Assembly: GCA_949752735.1 (NCBI GenBank) | Contig: OX457036.1 | Location: 86,944,987-87,008,986, forward strand | DNA: 64,000 bases | DNA from: Lumbricus terrestris | Lineage: Eukaryota > Annelida > Clitellata > Crassiclitellata > Lumbricidae | Direction of reading: 5' to 3' | Part shown: piece by piece, positions 31,273 through 44,976 of the stretch | How the letters are laid out: every line of letters starts with the position of its first letter | Numbering within the stretch: the first letter of the stretch is position 1 | Position numbers and translations under genes: made by a program | The notes under the pieces: generated by a model | The model's input: the letters and a program-made list of their open reading frames with translations, nothing else | Told to the model about the DNA's origin: nothing | Database searches by the model: none

Positions 31273-33473
31273 CATTTAACCCTGCGATGCATGATTACAG
31301 CATGGGATGAGCTTATTATTATTCCTTTTTGGGGAGAATTGTCCTTGTCATAATGATTTATATCCATGATGAGGGTGATCAATCTTACGTTAATTTAGGA
31401 AATGATGGACTTGTTTTTGTGATATTTTTGGCTTTTTTTTATAACAATGACATTGTAGTGTTTACATATATTTGTCAAAATGCCAATACATTTGTGTGAG
31501 GGGTCATTTTGCTGTACCAAGTTTCAATACATTTAGGAGTTGTTTACAATTGCGTTGCCTTAATTAAGGTTAAATGAACTGTTTGTTTATCTTTTGTTAT
31601 TAATGTGAATGGTGATGTGGTTGAGACATTGGTCAGTAATTTTCCACATTAGTCATGATGCACTGATATGAATGAACAATTGAACATGGACCTTTGCCAA
31701 TTTTTTATTGACTAAGTTTGCCATTTTTTATGAAGTTGCTTAGGCCTTAAGGCTTGAATTTAGGTAAGGGGTCATTTGTCAGCATTTGTGGGACCTTGGT
31801 TGTAATTCAGTCCTGTTATAAGCATGACCTGGGTGGGTCTCAGCTCTCAAAGGAGTCTGACAATGAGATCTGCATAGAAATTTGGCAAATTCAACTACTG
31901 TGATTGCCTCTGAAATAATGAGCACTTTCCATGATAAATTGATCCTCGACTCCTTGATTAATTCTAGATTATCTAGGGTTTCTAAAGACAAGGAATTGGG
32001 TAGTCGTATGGCTTGGAGCCTGGGAATAGGGTGGGTCTGGTCTATTTACCGTTACTTGTATACTGACTTTTTCTGTGTATTCTGACTTTTAACTGACTTT
32101 GCTTACAAGTACAATTTTTTCTCAACATAAAATTAAATGGAAGTAATTTAGTGTCTGACACTAATAAATCAATCTAATAGTAATGAATTAAATATTGAAG
32201 TATAATTTTGAAAGTTGAGCAATCATAAAGACAAGGAAAATCTGATTTTTGCTTGAGCAGGCATGCCTCTCAGGACTTTTCATAATTCTTTACCACCTTC
32301 TGCTATTAGACAGATATGCTGACTTTTTGGCCCAGTGTTTAGAAGGTAGGAGGCGTATATCAATGATTTGAATCTGTATACATGTATCTGTGAAGCATCA
32401 CTTCCTTGAAAGTGATGGTTGGATACAAGGACTTTGAGCTTCCTTGCATTGCCCTGGTCTCCAATTTCATTATGCAGCACTACATTGAAAACTGTTCAGA
32501 ATTTTTTTATATCGGTGTCAGTGGCCAGAAATGTCATTAAGCTGTAGGAGTGTAGGTAACAACCATGTGCAATCCATCCTGTGGTATGCAAATGACCAAG
32601 CGGTCTATTCCAAGATCAGGATAAAGTCCTTGAATGCTTGTATTGCCATTAAACAGGTCCTTACTTCTGGCGCGAAACAGACCATTCAAAGGTCCTAACC
32701 AGACAGTGCAGTCTGTGTACTGAATGACATACACTGCTTAATGCTTATGTTAGGTGGGGGTTAGTGATGGCCGGTATAAAACTTCTGTTTGAATAACTCA
32801 TGAAATGCTATTTTGGGTGAGTGGTTCCTTGGAAGATACAGTACGCAAACAGGTTGAGTGCATATTCCCAGAAATGTCTGATGATGGCTAAGATTGATGT
32901 GAGAGTAACACTGTAGAAATGTACTGTCTTGTAACAGCATCCTCTTATGAAATCACTGTACTGGCTGACCTTGATTTGCCCTTGATGGAGTGTATACTGT
33001 ATAGTCACTAAACTCAGATTCCTTCCCACCAATGTTCCCAAACATGGAGAACTTAGTTGCTGGAGCTGATGCTGGGCTGCTTTGTGCTGTAATATAAAAT
33101 GTCAATGACGTTCTGAGGAGAATTTTTCCTGCAAAAACCCATAACTTACTCACAGGGCAGCATCCATTCTTCGTTCTACCATTTAATAAAGTATGTTAAA
33201 AACGTTATTCCAAGGGTTCTCTTTGCTGGCGATCAATGGCATCTTGTTGTGTTCACATTAGTTTTATTTGTTTTTATATATAATGTGTTTCGACATGTAT
33301 GTAACTGGGTTCAGTGTGCATCACTTGGATCTGCCTCATTTTCAAATAAACAAATACATATATCAGTGTTCACTGGCAGATATTACACGTTACATGCCAC
33401 ATCTTGAGCAGTGCTCACCTGAGTTCTCAAATTCATAATCTTTACCATTTTCTGATGCCAGCCATTCGATGCA

Positions 33474-33625
33474 TTGATGATCATGATCATGATGATCATG
33501 ATGATCATGATGATCATGATGCAGATGATGATGATGATGCAGATGATGATGATGCAGATGATGATGATCATGATGATGATGATGCAGATGATGATGATGC
33601 AGATGATGATGATGATGATGATGAG
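33474..33625 (+). repeat. GATGATCAT / GATGATGCA microsatellite
   Basis: First GATGATCAT units (TGATCA palindromes), then GATGATGATGATGCA units. Long open frames here (Asp/His- or Met-rich) are artefacts. Confidence 0.95.
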
Positions 33626-33649
33626 TTCTCTGCCAGAAGGCAGGTTCAT

Positions 33650-33822
33650 TGGTTTTTACGCCTCTGAGTGGGGTGGTTTCCTGTTGCGTACCTCATAGAC
33701 AATTGTGGGTGAGCAACCCACTTGTCCAAGGTCGCTATACGCAGTGACTTTGAGGTATTTTCGAGCCCACTACCTTTCGGTCACCAGTGGCGAGCTTACC
33801 ACTACACCACAGCATCCCACCC
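33650..33822 (-). repeat. Diverged tRNA-derived SINE
   Basis: On the minus strand TGTGGTGTAGTGGTAAGC is the tRNA-like head and GGGCTCGAAAATACC the B-box position. Body GACCTTGGACAAGTGGGTT and CCTCTGAG tail remnants follow. More diverged than the 620 and 20420 copies. Confidence 0.75.
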
Positions 33823-34465
33823 CAATGCGTTAGGTATATGGTAAAATGGGTAAATGATCTCTGCTTTGTTTTTGGTCATTTGTCAAACCTCTTGCCTGTT
33901 GGTTTTTGTCCAAGGCTTGATTTTCTTTGATATTCGTGTTGACCATTAGGTCTTTGTCTTCCTAGATTGTTCTTGCTTTTGAATCTTGCATGTTAATGCT
34001 TTGTGTTGGATTTGTTGTTCTTTTTTCCCAGTGGCAAAATGATTACTGTCTTCTTCGGACACCTTTGTCCATCAGAGTTGTTTGTGTGATGTAAACATGC
34101 CATGTCCATATCTCTGTTATACTCTGGCAACAGTGAAACAATTTGTCTGGTACTATTTAACATCCTAACTGTATCTATTTCCAGTTAGTGTGGCCCTTTG
34201 TCATAGCCAGACAAATGTGAGCGACTGTAGGGCACGGTTCAGTTCTTGTGGAGAACGGGATGCGAACATTCTAGCCTGGAAAGTGATTGATTTTGTCAGC
34301 CAATACATGAGAGTGTGGCATTTGTTTGAGTTCTGCAGCATTATTTGCCATCTGTCAGAGTACTCTTATGAGGAGGAAGCCTACGATGGACCAGCGATCG
34401 GTAAACCGGTTGATTTAATTGCGAAGCCCCACATTTTGTGGATGTGTCTTGCAGAGTGCTGAACA

Positions 34466-34530
34466 CATGGATGGATGGAACTATGGATGGATGGAAGTAG
34501 GGATAGATGGAACTATGGATGGATGGATAT
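34466..34530 (+). repeat. GGAT/GGAA microsatellite
   Basis: ATGGATGGATGGAACTATGG-type repeats with imperfect units. Confidence 0.85.
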
Positions 34531-36261
34531 GTGGTCACTGGTCCTTCCATTGTGTCTTCCCAACTTCTGGAGTGTCCTATTGATTGCTTGCATTAGTCAC
34601 TGCATGGCACTGATGACTAAGACTTCTTCCCTCTCACGTCGTCCGTGCATGGGCGACCAATCGTAAGGGGTGACTGTACCAATGGGGGCAACGCGTAAGT
34701 GTTGGGATATGGACGATGAGTAAGGGCTTGAGGAAATCCAGACAAATTTCCGATGCACAATCAATAGCAGTTTATGCAAAGCTCTGAGTGATGCTCAAAG
34801 CTGCTGAGTCCTGACTGACCAGAACAGAATTTCATTATTTATTGATTCGTAATTAAATGATTACATTCAGTTCATGATGTTAATACTATTAAAGGGAATT
34901 GTTTTATGAACTGAAATACTTGTAGATAACGCCTTTGAAAATTGCAGAGAAAGTTAAACTGTTGTTAGTTAAAAATGATATGTGTACTTTTGATGATTCT
35001 GAAAACTGTTTAGATATTTATTTCAATTTGAATTGAATGCATGGGATTAGCTTGGATTCCTAGAATGATTTAGTTGTTAGATTAGATTAGGTTAGATGCT
35101 GGCCAGGATATGGATGAAAATGTCAATACTGTTGGAGACCCAGGCAAAGGACAGTGTATGAAATTGGAATAGTTCTAAAACAGGAATGTGTGAGATTAAG
35201 CGAGATAGATATTTACGAGATTAGCATGGATGCCAAAATTGATGTACATAATTATGTTCTTAGAATGGGTGCCGTAAATTAATGTGTGTGCTTAGAAGAG
35301 ATCTTTGCCAAAATTGATGTGTGTGCTACTGTGCTTAGAATTATAAATCTAGGCCAAAATTAATGTATGAGATTAAAATAGATGTTGCAGAAGATTATAA
35401 TCTAAATACCGTTATGCGTGTCATTAGAATAGTTTAGATTAGATTCAAAGATTGCATGAGATTAGAATGGATGGCAACATATGCAGTTACATTCATGAAT
35501 GCGAAGTATGCATGAGTGTCAGTGTTGATAGAAATCTGAGCTGAGCATGTAGTTAAGAAGATCTGTAACTTATACTGACTGGTTTTGTGCTACCCAACCA
35601 CAACATTCCTACTGCAATTTAACCTCAGATTCGTTTTTGACTTGTGACACCCGCAAAAATGCCCAGTTTTAAATTAGTGTTTAGAGCTTACCTGCTTCCT
35701 CACCACAAACACATGTAAAGTAACTCAAAATTTATTTTTGCAGCTTTATGACAGATCTTACTGAGGTTGTATATATGATTTTATTGCATTTTTTTATATT
35801 GATAAATATTTATCCATCCTGATCCCAAGTCTTTTACCTGAACAATGCAGCACATATTTGCAGTATACTTGAGAAGTTTAATTAAGCCATGGACCCGCAA
35901 GTACAGACCAACAACAAACCCATGAAACTATGAGACATAGGGTGTTGGAAAATTATTAAAGTGACTTCCAACCTATTTCAAGCACAATTGTACAGCTGCA
36001 TATTATCTGGGAAGGTTCAAGTGGCTCCTTGAAAGAGGTACCTTGGTACAAGTAGTGTAAAGATAGATTTAGGTTAGCTTTCTTAAATGCAGCTGTGTTT
36101 GAGTTTGAGAAGGAAAATATAATCTTGTGTTGAAAAGGTCTTCTACTGTAAAATTCTTAATGCATCTTTGGCATACCGGTAGTCTAGAGCTGTTGAGTTT
36201 TGCAAACCATTTGGAAGACTTTGATTACACAAGAGTCAAAAATGTGCTTTATCATAGTCAT

Positions 36262-36265
36262 ATTA

Positions 36266-36297
<32 letters not shown>

Positions 36298-36735
36298 CCA
36301 CCATCTGTCACTGATTAGGGCCATTTGGCAGTGATGGGTAGGAATTAATTATCCTCATTGTTATTAATCAGGTTAATTGCTGTTCTTGTTGTTTAGTGTT
36401 AGTCCATGTGATGTTATGTCCATACTATCTGTCAAGCTCTTTGTTTCATTTTGCTTTTAATCTTCCATGTAGTTCATTGTGTGGATTGGGAAAAATGGCA
36501 TGCTGCCTACTTTTTTTACGAAGTTACAATTGTGTCGGTGCCTTTTAAGGCAGCCGAACTTTTTCTGTGCTTACACTTCCAAGTTCTTGTGGAAGATATT
36601 ATATAAATTGATCAGTTATTAAAAATGTTTGAATGACTTTAAAATTTAAAAAAGTCGTATTTGAACTGAAATGACGGTGATGAAAGAGATCTGTTGGAAT
36701 GCCAGAAGTAGGAGAATGGTGGATCATTCTACAAC
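36262..36735 (+). repeat. Dispersed repeat copy B (pair of 19370-19930)
   Basis: Begins with a CATCAT tract then GATTAGGGCCATTTGGCAG, AATTAATTATCCTCATTG, GTCCATGTGATGTT, CTGTCAAGCTC, TTCATTGTGTGGATTGG and GTCGTATTTGAACTGAAATG. Shorter than copy A. Family not recognised; no target duplication found. Confidence 0.75.
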
Positions 36736-39700
36736 ACTTGTCAGTTGTGATGATACTGGATGGTTCTGCTAATGGTTTAAACTTAATGTTTATGTGGAGT
36801 TGATTATTGTTATGTCTGCCGTCGTCTGGATGGTAGTAGAGCAGGTTGGGAAAATACTGTGGCGAGTTATGTGTTGGGGCGAAAGTGGAGAGAACTTGAG
36901 GCTGACTAACTGTGAGAAACGAAAGCAGTAAAACAAATGACAAATGAATGACGTCTTCTGAAGTGAATAGTGAATAGATCTTGGATTCACTTACATGTGG
37001 TGGTGGTCATGGTGGTGGTGATCATCATCATGGTGGTGGTGGTGCTGATGAGGAGAGTGATACAAATGATGATTAAATACTAAAAGTGACTGGGAATACA
37101 ATAACGCTGTTTAGATAGATCTGTTAAAAATAAATGCATGGCGTATTTGGATTGTCATAGTTATTGTTTTGTGATGCCAGATATTTGTTGGCCTTACATG
37201 CATCATATTTTTGGACATTCTTTTACCATAATTTTTAAATCTAGAGCTCTTGTTAGGGTTTTGCATTGCAGAGATATAAAATTTGACTAGTACTTGTTGT
37301 TTTGAAATTGGACATTAGTTTTAAATTGAGCTTTTCAAGGTACTCTACCAGGTAAAATGAGATTATGCAAAGTATGCAGCCTAAAAATTGACTATCAGTA
37401 ATTAAATATGTCTGTTGCTTGGCTTTAATATTCGTCTGACTATGGGTATAAGTTATTTAGTTACTTTTTGTGTATGCAAGTGTTCTGTTCTTTATTGCAT
37501 TGTTATTATTTGTTAATAAAGGATGCTTTCTGAATTATGAAGGTCGACAGTATATCCTCTGTGTCGGATTTAAATGAATATTGCATTATATTGGATATTT
37601 AATACTGTATTATTATTTTGTATAGAAATATATACAAAGTAATGTATTAATTAAAAAAATTATTTCCTAAATCGAGACGGACCACTGCATATCCTTAATG
37701 ACAGATCCAGGTACTGTGCTATGCAATGATACCTTTCAATGCTTTAAAGCTGAGGTTCAGAAGGTGTGAGACCTCATTGAGGCTGGGTTCATTACTCGAC
37801 CTTGGTGTTGTGAACTTAACTCTGTATCTCAATGCTTAGATTTTACAGGAATGTCTACACTCATTGGATATTGATAAGGTATTTTCAACTCAACCATCTA
37901 TGGCATGCCATTGGTCCCATAGATCTCCATATACGTGTATAGTCTAGTAATTGATGGATAATTTTAATTGGGGAGGAGGAGGAGGACGTGAATGAAAATA
38001 TTTGTAGACTGTATGATGCATTTTTAGAAATTCTTAGCTATCGTGAAAAGAAACACCGTAAAGTTCGGGCAATAAACACAGTCAATGTCTGTGACTATCT
38101 GTGTGTTGTGTCTGCTTTTGTAGATATCTTGATTTGTGTGCTGCATTTGATACTGTGGATCGTGGTATTTTGTTGTCTTGACTCTGTGCTCTCTTCTTGA
38201 ACCGGTACTTTTAATACAGACTTGGGACTTGAACCTGCATTGAAGACAATTCTAGGATCATGTAATCTTTCAGTGGCTAAATTTTGATATCGTCTATCAC
38301 AAAAAGCCCAACTGGGAAATTCTGCCTATATGTTGTCCTATGCCATATAAGTACACCGTCATTAATACTTTAAGGACAAGAGTCTAAGTACTAAGAGTGA
38401 ACGGGAAACCAATGCTGCTTGTTGTTTGTGTGCTAGATCAATGATTCTCAAGAATTCTTTTTCAACAATGGTTTTTACCAACTTCTTCACCAACATATAT
38501 CCACACCTCCAATATTTAAGATTTTATTTACATGTAATTTTGAGTACATAGTCCTTTGAATGGGTAAATAAACAGTTATATATTTGAGTTTAAATTGCAT
38601 ATTTTGTGGTTTTGGTTTTGTGATCCATGCTTTTTTGGATCAATTGGTATGACCATGCATTGGTCTTACCAATGATCTCCCACATTGACCTGTGTATAAT
38701 CAAGAACTTCTATGTGCATTAGGTATCTTAGTGTAATGAATGCTAAATTATACAGAGACATGGCTGTGGCCACAGTGAGCTGTGTCCGGTGGGGGTATTA
38801 TATGGGTGTCTGGTTGCCTATTGTATAATCTAAATGGCCTTCGTTGGCCAAGCCATGCCTCCAGACACCGGATACGGATACCGTATCTGCCTGGAAGCCT
38901 TAGATGTCTGTCTGAATTTTATCAATGTCTGCCGCTATAGCTGACTGCACTGTCCAGTCACAGATGCTATGCCCTCCTAGCAATCTCAGCTGTGTTGCCT
39001 CAGTGTTCCTTCTCATGGTCCGGTTATGTGAATTTTCTACATTGGCAGTATGTGATGTGTATGTATGTGTACTGTACACTTGTATACATCTGTCTATTTA
39101 TACATCTGTCTATTTATTTGTGCTGTAGCATTGTTTGAGGTATTTCTGTCATATAAGATTCCCATTCTGTCACTGTAATGCAACAATAGAATTCCTTAAT
39201 GACTGTTAGACTTTTATTGTTTCCTGGGTTCATTAATGTCTGGTTTGGCCATAGCATCCTTTTCATTCATTCTGAGAACTAAGTTGCATAGGTGCTTATA
39301 TTGTAAACCATTAATGGCCAATTAATTATGGTGGAATGGACTTGCCTAAATTCAGGAAAATTTTCACTTCAGTCTGGGTGGATTTAAAAAGACCATGCCA
39401 GTGAAAGCACCCTGACAAATACATTAAATCCAACGGACAAAACCTTTGCATTCATGATTGACATTTGAAAACTGCACTGAAGCCTTTTCAACCTAAATCT
39501 ATTTAATCTACCATAGGCGACTATAAGGGTGTCTTTTAATAGCATATTACTAATTAATGCCTCATGATATATTGAGTTGCATGGTGGTTATATTTAAACA
39601 GGCAAAGTTCTCAATATATAATGACTTGCAGTAAGACTGTTCCCATGTCCACTTGGATTCATTTCCTGTCTTTAAACTTTACTCACATGGGAATTTGTCA

Positions 39701-39936
39701 TGTGCAACTATCTTGACCATCAACTGATGTCTGGGAGGCATTTTCCCCACTGTGGCTCTAGATTAGATTAGGATGTTCATCTTACTTGTTGGTGTCACAG
39801 GTCAACCATTGAGTGGGCTACAGTGCGCTTGTGCTTGGGAAACCTTTGGAATGGCTGTGTACTTAAGGGATGGAAGCCCTTTGGCTGGACTGTGCATTTA
39901 CAATGCTCGTGGTTATCCTTTGAGGGATTTTCTCTC

Positions 39937-39967
<31 letters not shown>

Positions 39968-39990
39968 GTATGTGTGTGTGTGTGTGTGTG
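39937..39990 (+). repeat. (TG)n microsatellite
   Basis: About 54 bp of TG repeat with CG and TA interruptions. The Cys/Val-rich open frames over it are artefacts. Confidence 0.95.
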
Positions 39991-41339
39991 AGGGAATTTT
40001 CCTCAGGCCACTGTTCTGTTTACATTTGCCTCAGCACTGCTTGCTTGTGGAAGATCTTTGTTTGTAATGAACTCCAATATCATTTAGACCTGTTTGGATA
40101 GCACCTTTTATGATTTTCTGTTGAAGTTGCAGCACACATGTTCTGCATTAACATTTCTGGGCTTAAAATCATCAATGAATCAAATGGAATTTATATAGCA
40201 CCCTCTCAAGATCTCTACTGGAAGTACTTCCAGGCAAGATGGAGGAGAACAGTCTTGGACAACTGATTGAATGGAAAATTTTCGTTCCAGGTGCATCATG
40301 CTTTCTTCTGACTCACTGTGTCACTGGTTCCTCCATTGGAATTATGTTCTTCCTATGTTTGCAACTCTCTTTCAAAAGTGTCTTTCACTGTAAACTGATG
40401 ACCTCCAGAACTTTTTAAGCGGTTCGTATTCTGTGTTGTTACCCAGTTGCAGTGTATATTTCTGAACTTTTTATGATGACTTCACTTGTATTGTATTGTA
40501 TGAATTTCTGTATTTTACTTTATATGTGGATGCAACTTACGTATGCAATTATGTGTCTTGGTAATTGGTAATTAAGTGCATGATGCTGGTATGATAATGT
40601 TTTACTTTTATGCAATATTTCTTCAAATTTGTATTATTGAAACAAGTTGCCATCCACATGGGTGATTTGAATGCATATGCTGCAGACATAAGGTGAACAG
40701 TTAACCAATCAACGTTTGTTTTGCATTGCCGCTGTTTTCCCACCGTTCAAATGCTGAGTGGCATTCCTGTTGACTTTCATATATGAATTTGTCAGCATGC
40801 AAGTGGTCTGTACACAATGGTAGTTTGCTGATAAGGAACATTCATATTGAGCATATTCAGAAGATTAAAGGTTTGAAGCCTTGAAGGGTATTTGCACTGA
40901 TAATGAATTGCTGATCCATGGTGCAATCACATTATCCATGTGAAAAGTGTAGAATAAGAACTAACTCAAAACATGGGCATCTAAACCAGAGGCTGCTTAG
41001 AGTGTTGTCTTTTGGAACCATTTACCATATCTTGACAGAGGCTCAGTACAATGACTGACAGTGTTATTTTTGATTTTATGTAGCAGTTTTAATTAGATAT
41101 TTTGAAGGCTTTCATTGTGGATAATATGCACTGGAAGCTTCACAATCCAGAACCACTGTTTAGCAGGTTTTCTTAACAGGGTCATTTGCGAAAGGTGAAC
41201 TAAATCAGAGGTCCTTGCTTCTGACAGTGTTATATCAAAAGTTATGTTGTACAGTAAAATATGTTTTAATTTATAATGATAATAATGTGCAACTGTGTTT
41301 GTTATTACTCTCCTTTCAAAATTCAGAATTGTAAGTGCA

Positions 41340-41440
41340 GCTGTAATGCAGAACACTGAGCAGTTGTGAGTGAAAGACTTGCTCAAGGTCCCTACACAAT
41401 GGCTGCATTGGGCCAGGCCCAACTGGCACTCACGAATCAG
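41340..41440 (-). repeat. SINE body fragment
   Basis: GAGTGAAAGACTTGCTCAAG and GTCCCTACACAATGGC match the minus-strand body of the SINE at 20510-20560. Head and tail are lost. Confidence 0.65.
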
Positions 41441-41454
41441 CCACTATGCCTCAT

Positions 41455-41590
41455 GTCTGTAAGCATTGTTTATTTGTGTGTGCGTGTTTATTTGTATGTG
41501 TGTGCACATGTTTATTTGTGTGTGTGTGTCTGTATGCATTTTGTTTATATGTGTGTGCATGTGTGTGTGTATGCATTGTTTATGGGTGTG
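41455..41590 (+). repeat. Degenerate TGTGTG / TGTTTATTTG repeat
   Basis: Imperfect GTGTGTGTTTATTTGT units over about 130 bp; simple-sequence origin. Confidence 0.8.
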
Positions 41591-42325
41591 AGCTGTCAAA
41601 AATAAATATAGCATTCTTTCTGTTCTTCATCAAGTTAACCACTCATCCTAGCTAGTCCTGTAGCATCTTCCATCACTTGCCTAGTGCTAGGTAGACTTCT
41701 GTGGTAAGAAAATGCCACAGAAATACACCAGGTCTGCCATGGTTGTTGTAAAGCTGTCATTCAGAGTAATATTACAAACTGCCTTATTACAAGCTAATTT
41801 TTTGGGGCAGATTTATTTTCTTTTGGTGAATTATGTTTTCCACATCCCCCGCCTGTGTTCGAATGAAGCGCACAATAGCTAGCAGTCTCGTGTGTGCCAT
41901 TTTTAAAAGCAGCTTGCTATTCCATTTGTTGCAACACTCCTATGGAAATGTCAGTGTGATTTGTTCTGTCCAGTTTGACAAGTTTGCTGACCGTGTTAGA
42001 CCATGTGGACTTGGCGGGCATGAGGAGCCAGTGAGAGCCGCTGCTTGATTTGGCTGGCTGTCTGTTTATTCTTGTCCTGTATGTGTGTAAGTGTCTGGAC
42101 AAACATAGCAATGTGAAACATTAAGTCTGTTATAACTGGTCTGGCATTTGTCCATTTGCTAGAGGCTATATTCGTCTGTCTTTTGTATATATCAGTGTGG
42201 TCCAGTTGATAAAATACCTACATGACCAGTATTTTGGCAGTGAGTAAATCAATACAAAAAAATTTAAGTGCTGTTTCGGCATTTGTTTGCCTCCAGTTCA
42301 AAAGCATGAGACTTTGTTGTATGTA

Positions 42326-44449
42326 CAGTAGGGTGTCCCAAAAAAACTTTTTCTTGAAATTCTTAGGTTTCTCCAGTCAAAAAGTTTCCTATGGAGATGA
42401 TAATATTTGTGTAATTTTTTCGAATTTTAAAAATAATTTTTAGAGGTCCCCCCAGGAGCTCCAAATTTTATATATAGCGTACTATGATATTCGTGTGCAA
42501 ATATTTCAATATATGAGGCAACGTCATTCACACCACATATATTTTAACTGCTTTTGCACAAAATATGATATGCCATACAATGTAATTGGTCAAAAAATGT
42601 TATGCTGTATTCTGTTCAGACTGGTTTTGCAGTTAATTGACTGAAATTTGACCAAAATTTATATATGCACAGACTTTCATATATTATTAGAATTTGAAAT
42701 ATTATTTAACCATTATTGACTACTATAATAATTCGAGCAGTTATTCAAACAATAGTATACTTTGAGATGGCATATTGGTACACAGTACCAAATGTGAGAT
42801 AGTCACATGTTGGTCCAATCAGTAGTTCACTACATCGGAAGAAGTGACTCAAGTGAGTCATGGTTGCAATTTGGGAAGTACTTTCGATGTTTTTCAACAG
42901 CCTGCAATTGGAACTGTTTATGACTTTCATTTTTTATGGCATTAAATGTCTGTATCAGGCACAGCCATTGACACATGCCAAGTTGTTCACGATTACAATG
43001 GCTTAATTGAACGATTTTCCAGATGGTCAAGCAGCAGGACTCTCTAGAAAACTGTCGTCAATGCCGGTAGTCTGGAAAAAGCTTTGAGAGATATAATTTT
43101 ATAGCTCTGGTAAAGTTGTGGAAGAAACTTGACCAAGTGAGATCCAATTTCGGGGTCATGTGTAGTATGAGAGTTGCTTCCTCGTGTGGTGTTAAGAGAT
43201 CGGAAAACAATTCAAGAGTTGTGTGCTCTGGACTGAAGTATCAAGAATGGCATTGCATTACTTTAAGTGCAGTAATACTGAGACCATGCAGGATAATCAT
43301 AATTATGCTTGTAATCTTCTAACTAACATGATGCAATTAAATGGAGCATCAGCTGAGGTCGGACAGTGCGCCAGGTTAGGATGTAGGCTTACACTGATAC
43401 AACAAAAACGGTTAAAGTGTTTTAATTACATATGAATGTCTGTATCTGTTAAACAGATGACAGTTTCGTTTCCATAGGACAGCAACTCCATTTTCATTGA
43501 GTAATATAACGGCCTTTGCCATACAACGTACTCTATCTGAAGAGCATCAAACTTGCAAATACCAGTTATGTCTGGTACATCCATCCCATCATCAACTCAG
43601 CAAATGTAAAGAATTCATGGAAATCCTCCATATGGTGATGCTCTGTGAGCCTGATCCAAAAAGCAAGTTTTAAAGCCCTCAGATTACATCATTACAATAA
43701 TTATCTTTTGGGATTTATTGCTGCAGAAACTGACGTTTGTTTAATTTGAACCAGTTTCATCAAACATCTTGAAAACACAGAATATCTGCAGCCTTGTAGA
43801 TTGTCAAAGACATGTATAAAATTCGCTGGAAAGCATCACCTCAAAGATAGCACAAGTTCTCATATAGATGGTCAATTAATCAACTTTGACAGTGCTTTAG
43901 TTTTACTGTGGCTTTCCATGACAATAAAATTAACCAATATTGTAATATATAAAATATGTAACCGTTAACCCACATTTGCATTTAGGGCCTATGTAACAGA
44001 CTGTAGTGAAAACAGATATATCAAACAATCTGAAATGTCGTTTTGCACACTTAACGAAATGGCTGCTCCATACATGCAAACCTACGAAACAACAGCTCTG
44101 CATGAAATTATATATATATGTAATATTATATATATGTATGATTGTGTGTGTGTGTGTGTGTATATATATAGCATATACATATATATGTGTGGTGCACGTA
44201 TTCATAATGAAAATGGTGTTGGGCTGCAAAAAAACCAAGGTTCATGAAATTACGCATGAGTGATATTGATAATGATAGCGGCAGACCACAATGTATTTTT
44301 ATGATATCTTATAACCCTGTGGGGGGACCTCTAAATGTCCTTGAAAAAATTTGAAATTTTTTCCCTAAAGTTATTGTCCACCAATGATACTTTGTGGCTG
44401 GAGAAACTTAGAATTTTCAACAATAACCTCAAATTGGGACACCCTAATG
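42326..44449. mobile_element. TA-flanked Tc1/mariner-like element, 2,124 bp
   Basis: Ends CAGTAGGGTGTCCCA / TGGGACACCCTAATG (imperfect) between TA dinucleotides (42324-42325, 44450-44451). Inverted repeats of about 130 bp at each end share AGGTTTCTCCAG and TAGAGGTCCCCCC with many differences. TA duplication and CAGT-type ends fit IS630-Tc1-mariner. Minus-strand open frames (42745-43030) have no transposase motif that I recognise, so coding status is open. Confidence 0.78.
44108..44190 (+). repeat. TA/TG microsatellite
   Basis: TATATATATG, (TG)n and ATATATATA tracts inside the TA-flanked element. Confidence 0.85.
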
Positions 44450-44976
44450 TACAGCCGTTTTATGTTCTCTTGTTTGAACAAAAAATCTATCACAGGGTTG
44501 TAACCAAAGTGTTCAATGTGGCTTTTGCAGCCAAACCATGACGCACTGTTTTCAATGATCAGATTTCTAGTATATTTGGCTGCTGTCCACTGTGATCTTT
44601 GTCTTCATGAACATTACCATAAGTACACGGTGACAAGAGAAATTCAGAGCCCCAGGCAGAGCAGTCATGTACACCTAAATTATGTTGAGGCTCTACAATA
44701 AAATTTTTGTAGAATCAAAATGGAATAATAAAATGGCATTTACAGCCTATGATTTTATTCAGAACTTTGTTTTTTTAAAGTTTAATCTGATTGCAGTCTA
44801 TGATAATATATTTTAAAACGCAGAAATCATAAACTTTATATAGAGTCGTTTGGCCCCTGGTCGTTTTCCTCTGCCTCCCCTCACTTTTCAGCCTCAGCTG
44901 TTGTACATCCATCTCAGGCAGGCTCTAAATGTCTGCACCTATGTATCTGTTGTCATTCTTTTCTAATGCTTCCTAA

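Noticed and set aside
33404..33698. Asp/His-, Met- or Ile-rich open frames
   Set aside because: Translations of the GATGATCAT microsatellite in three frames.
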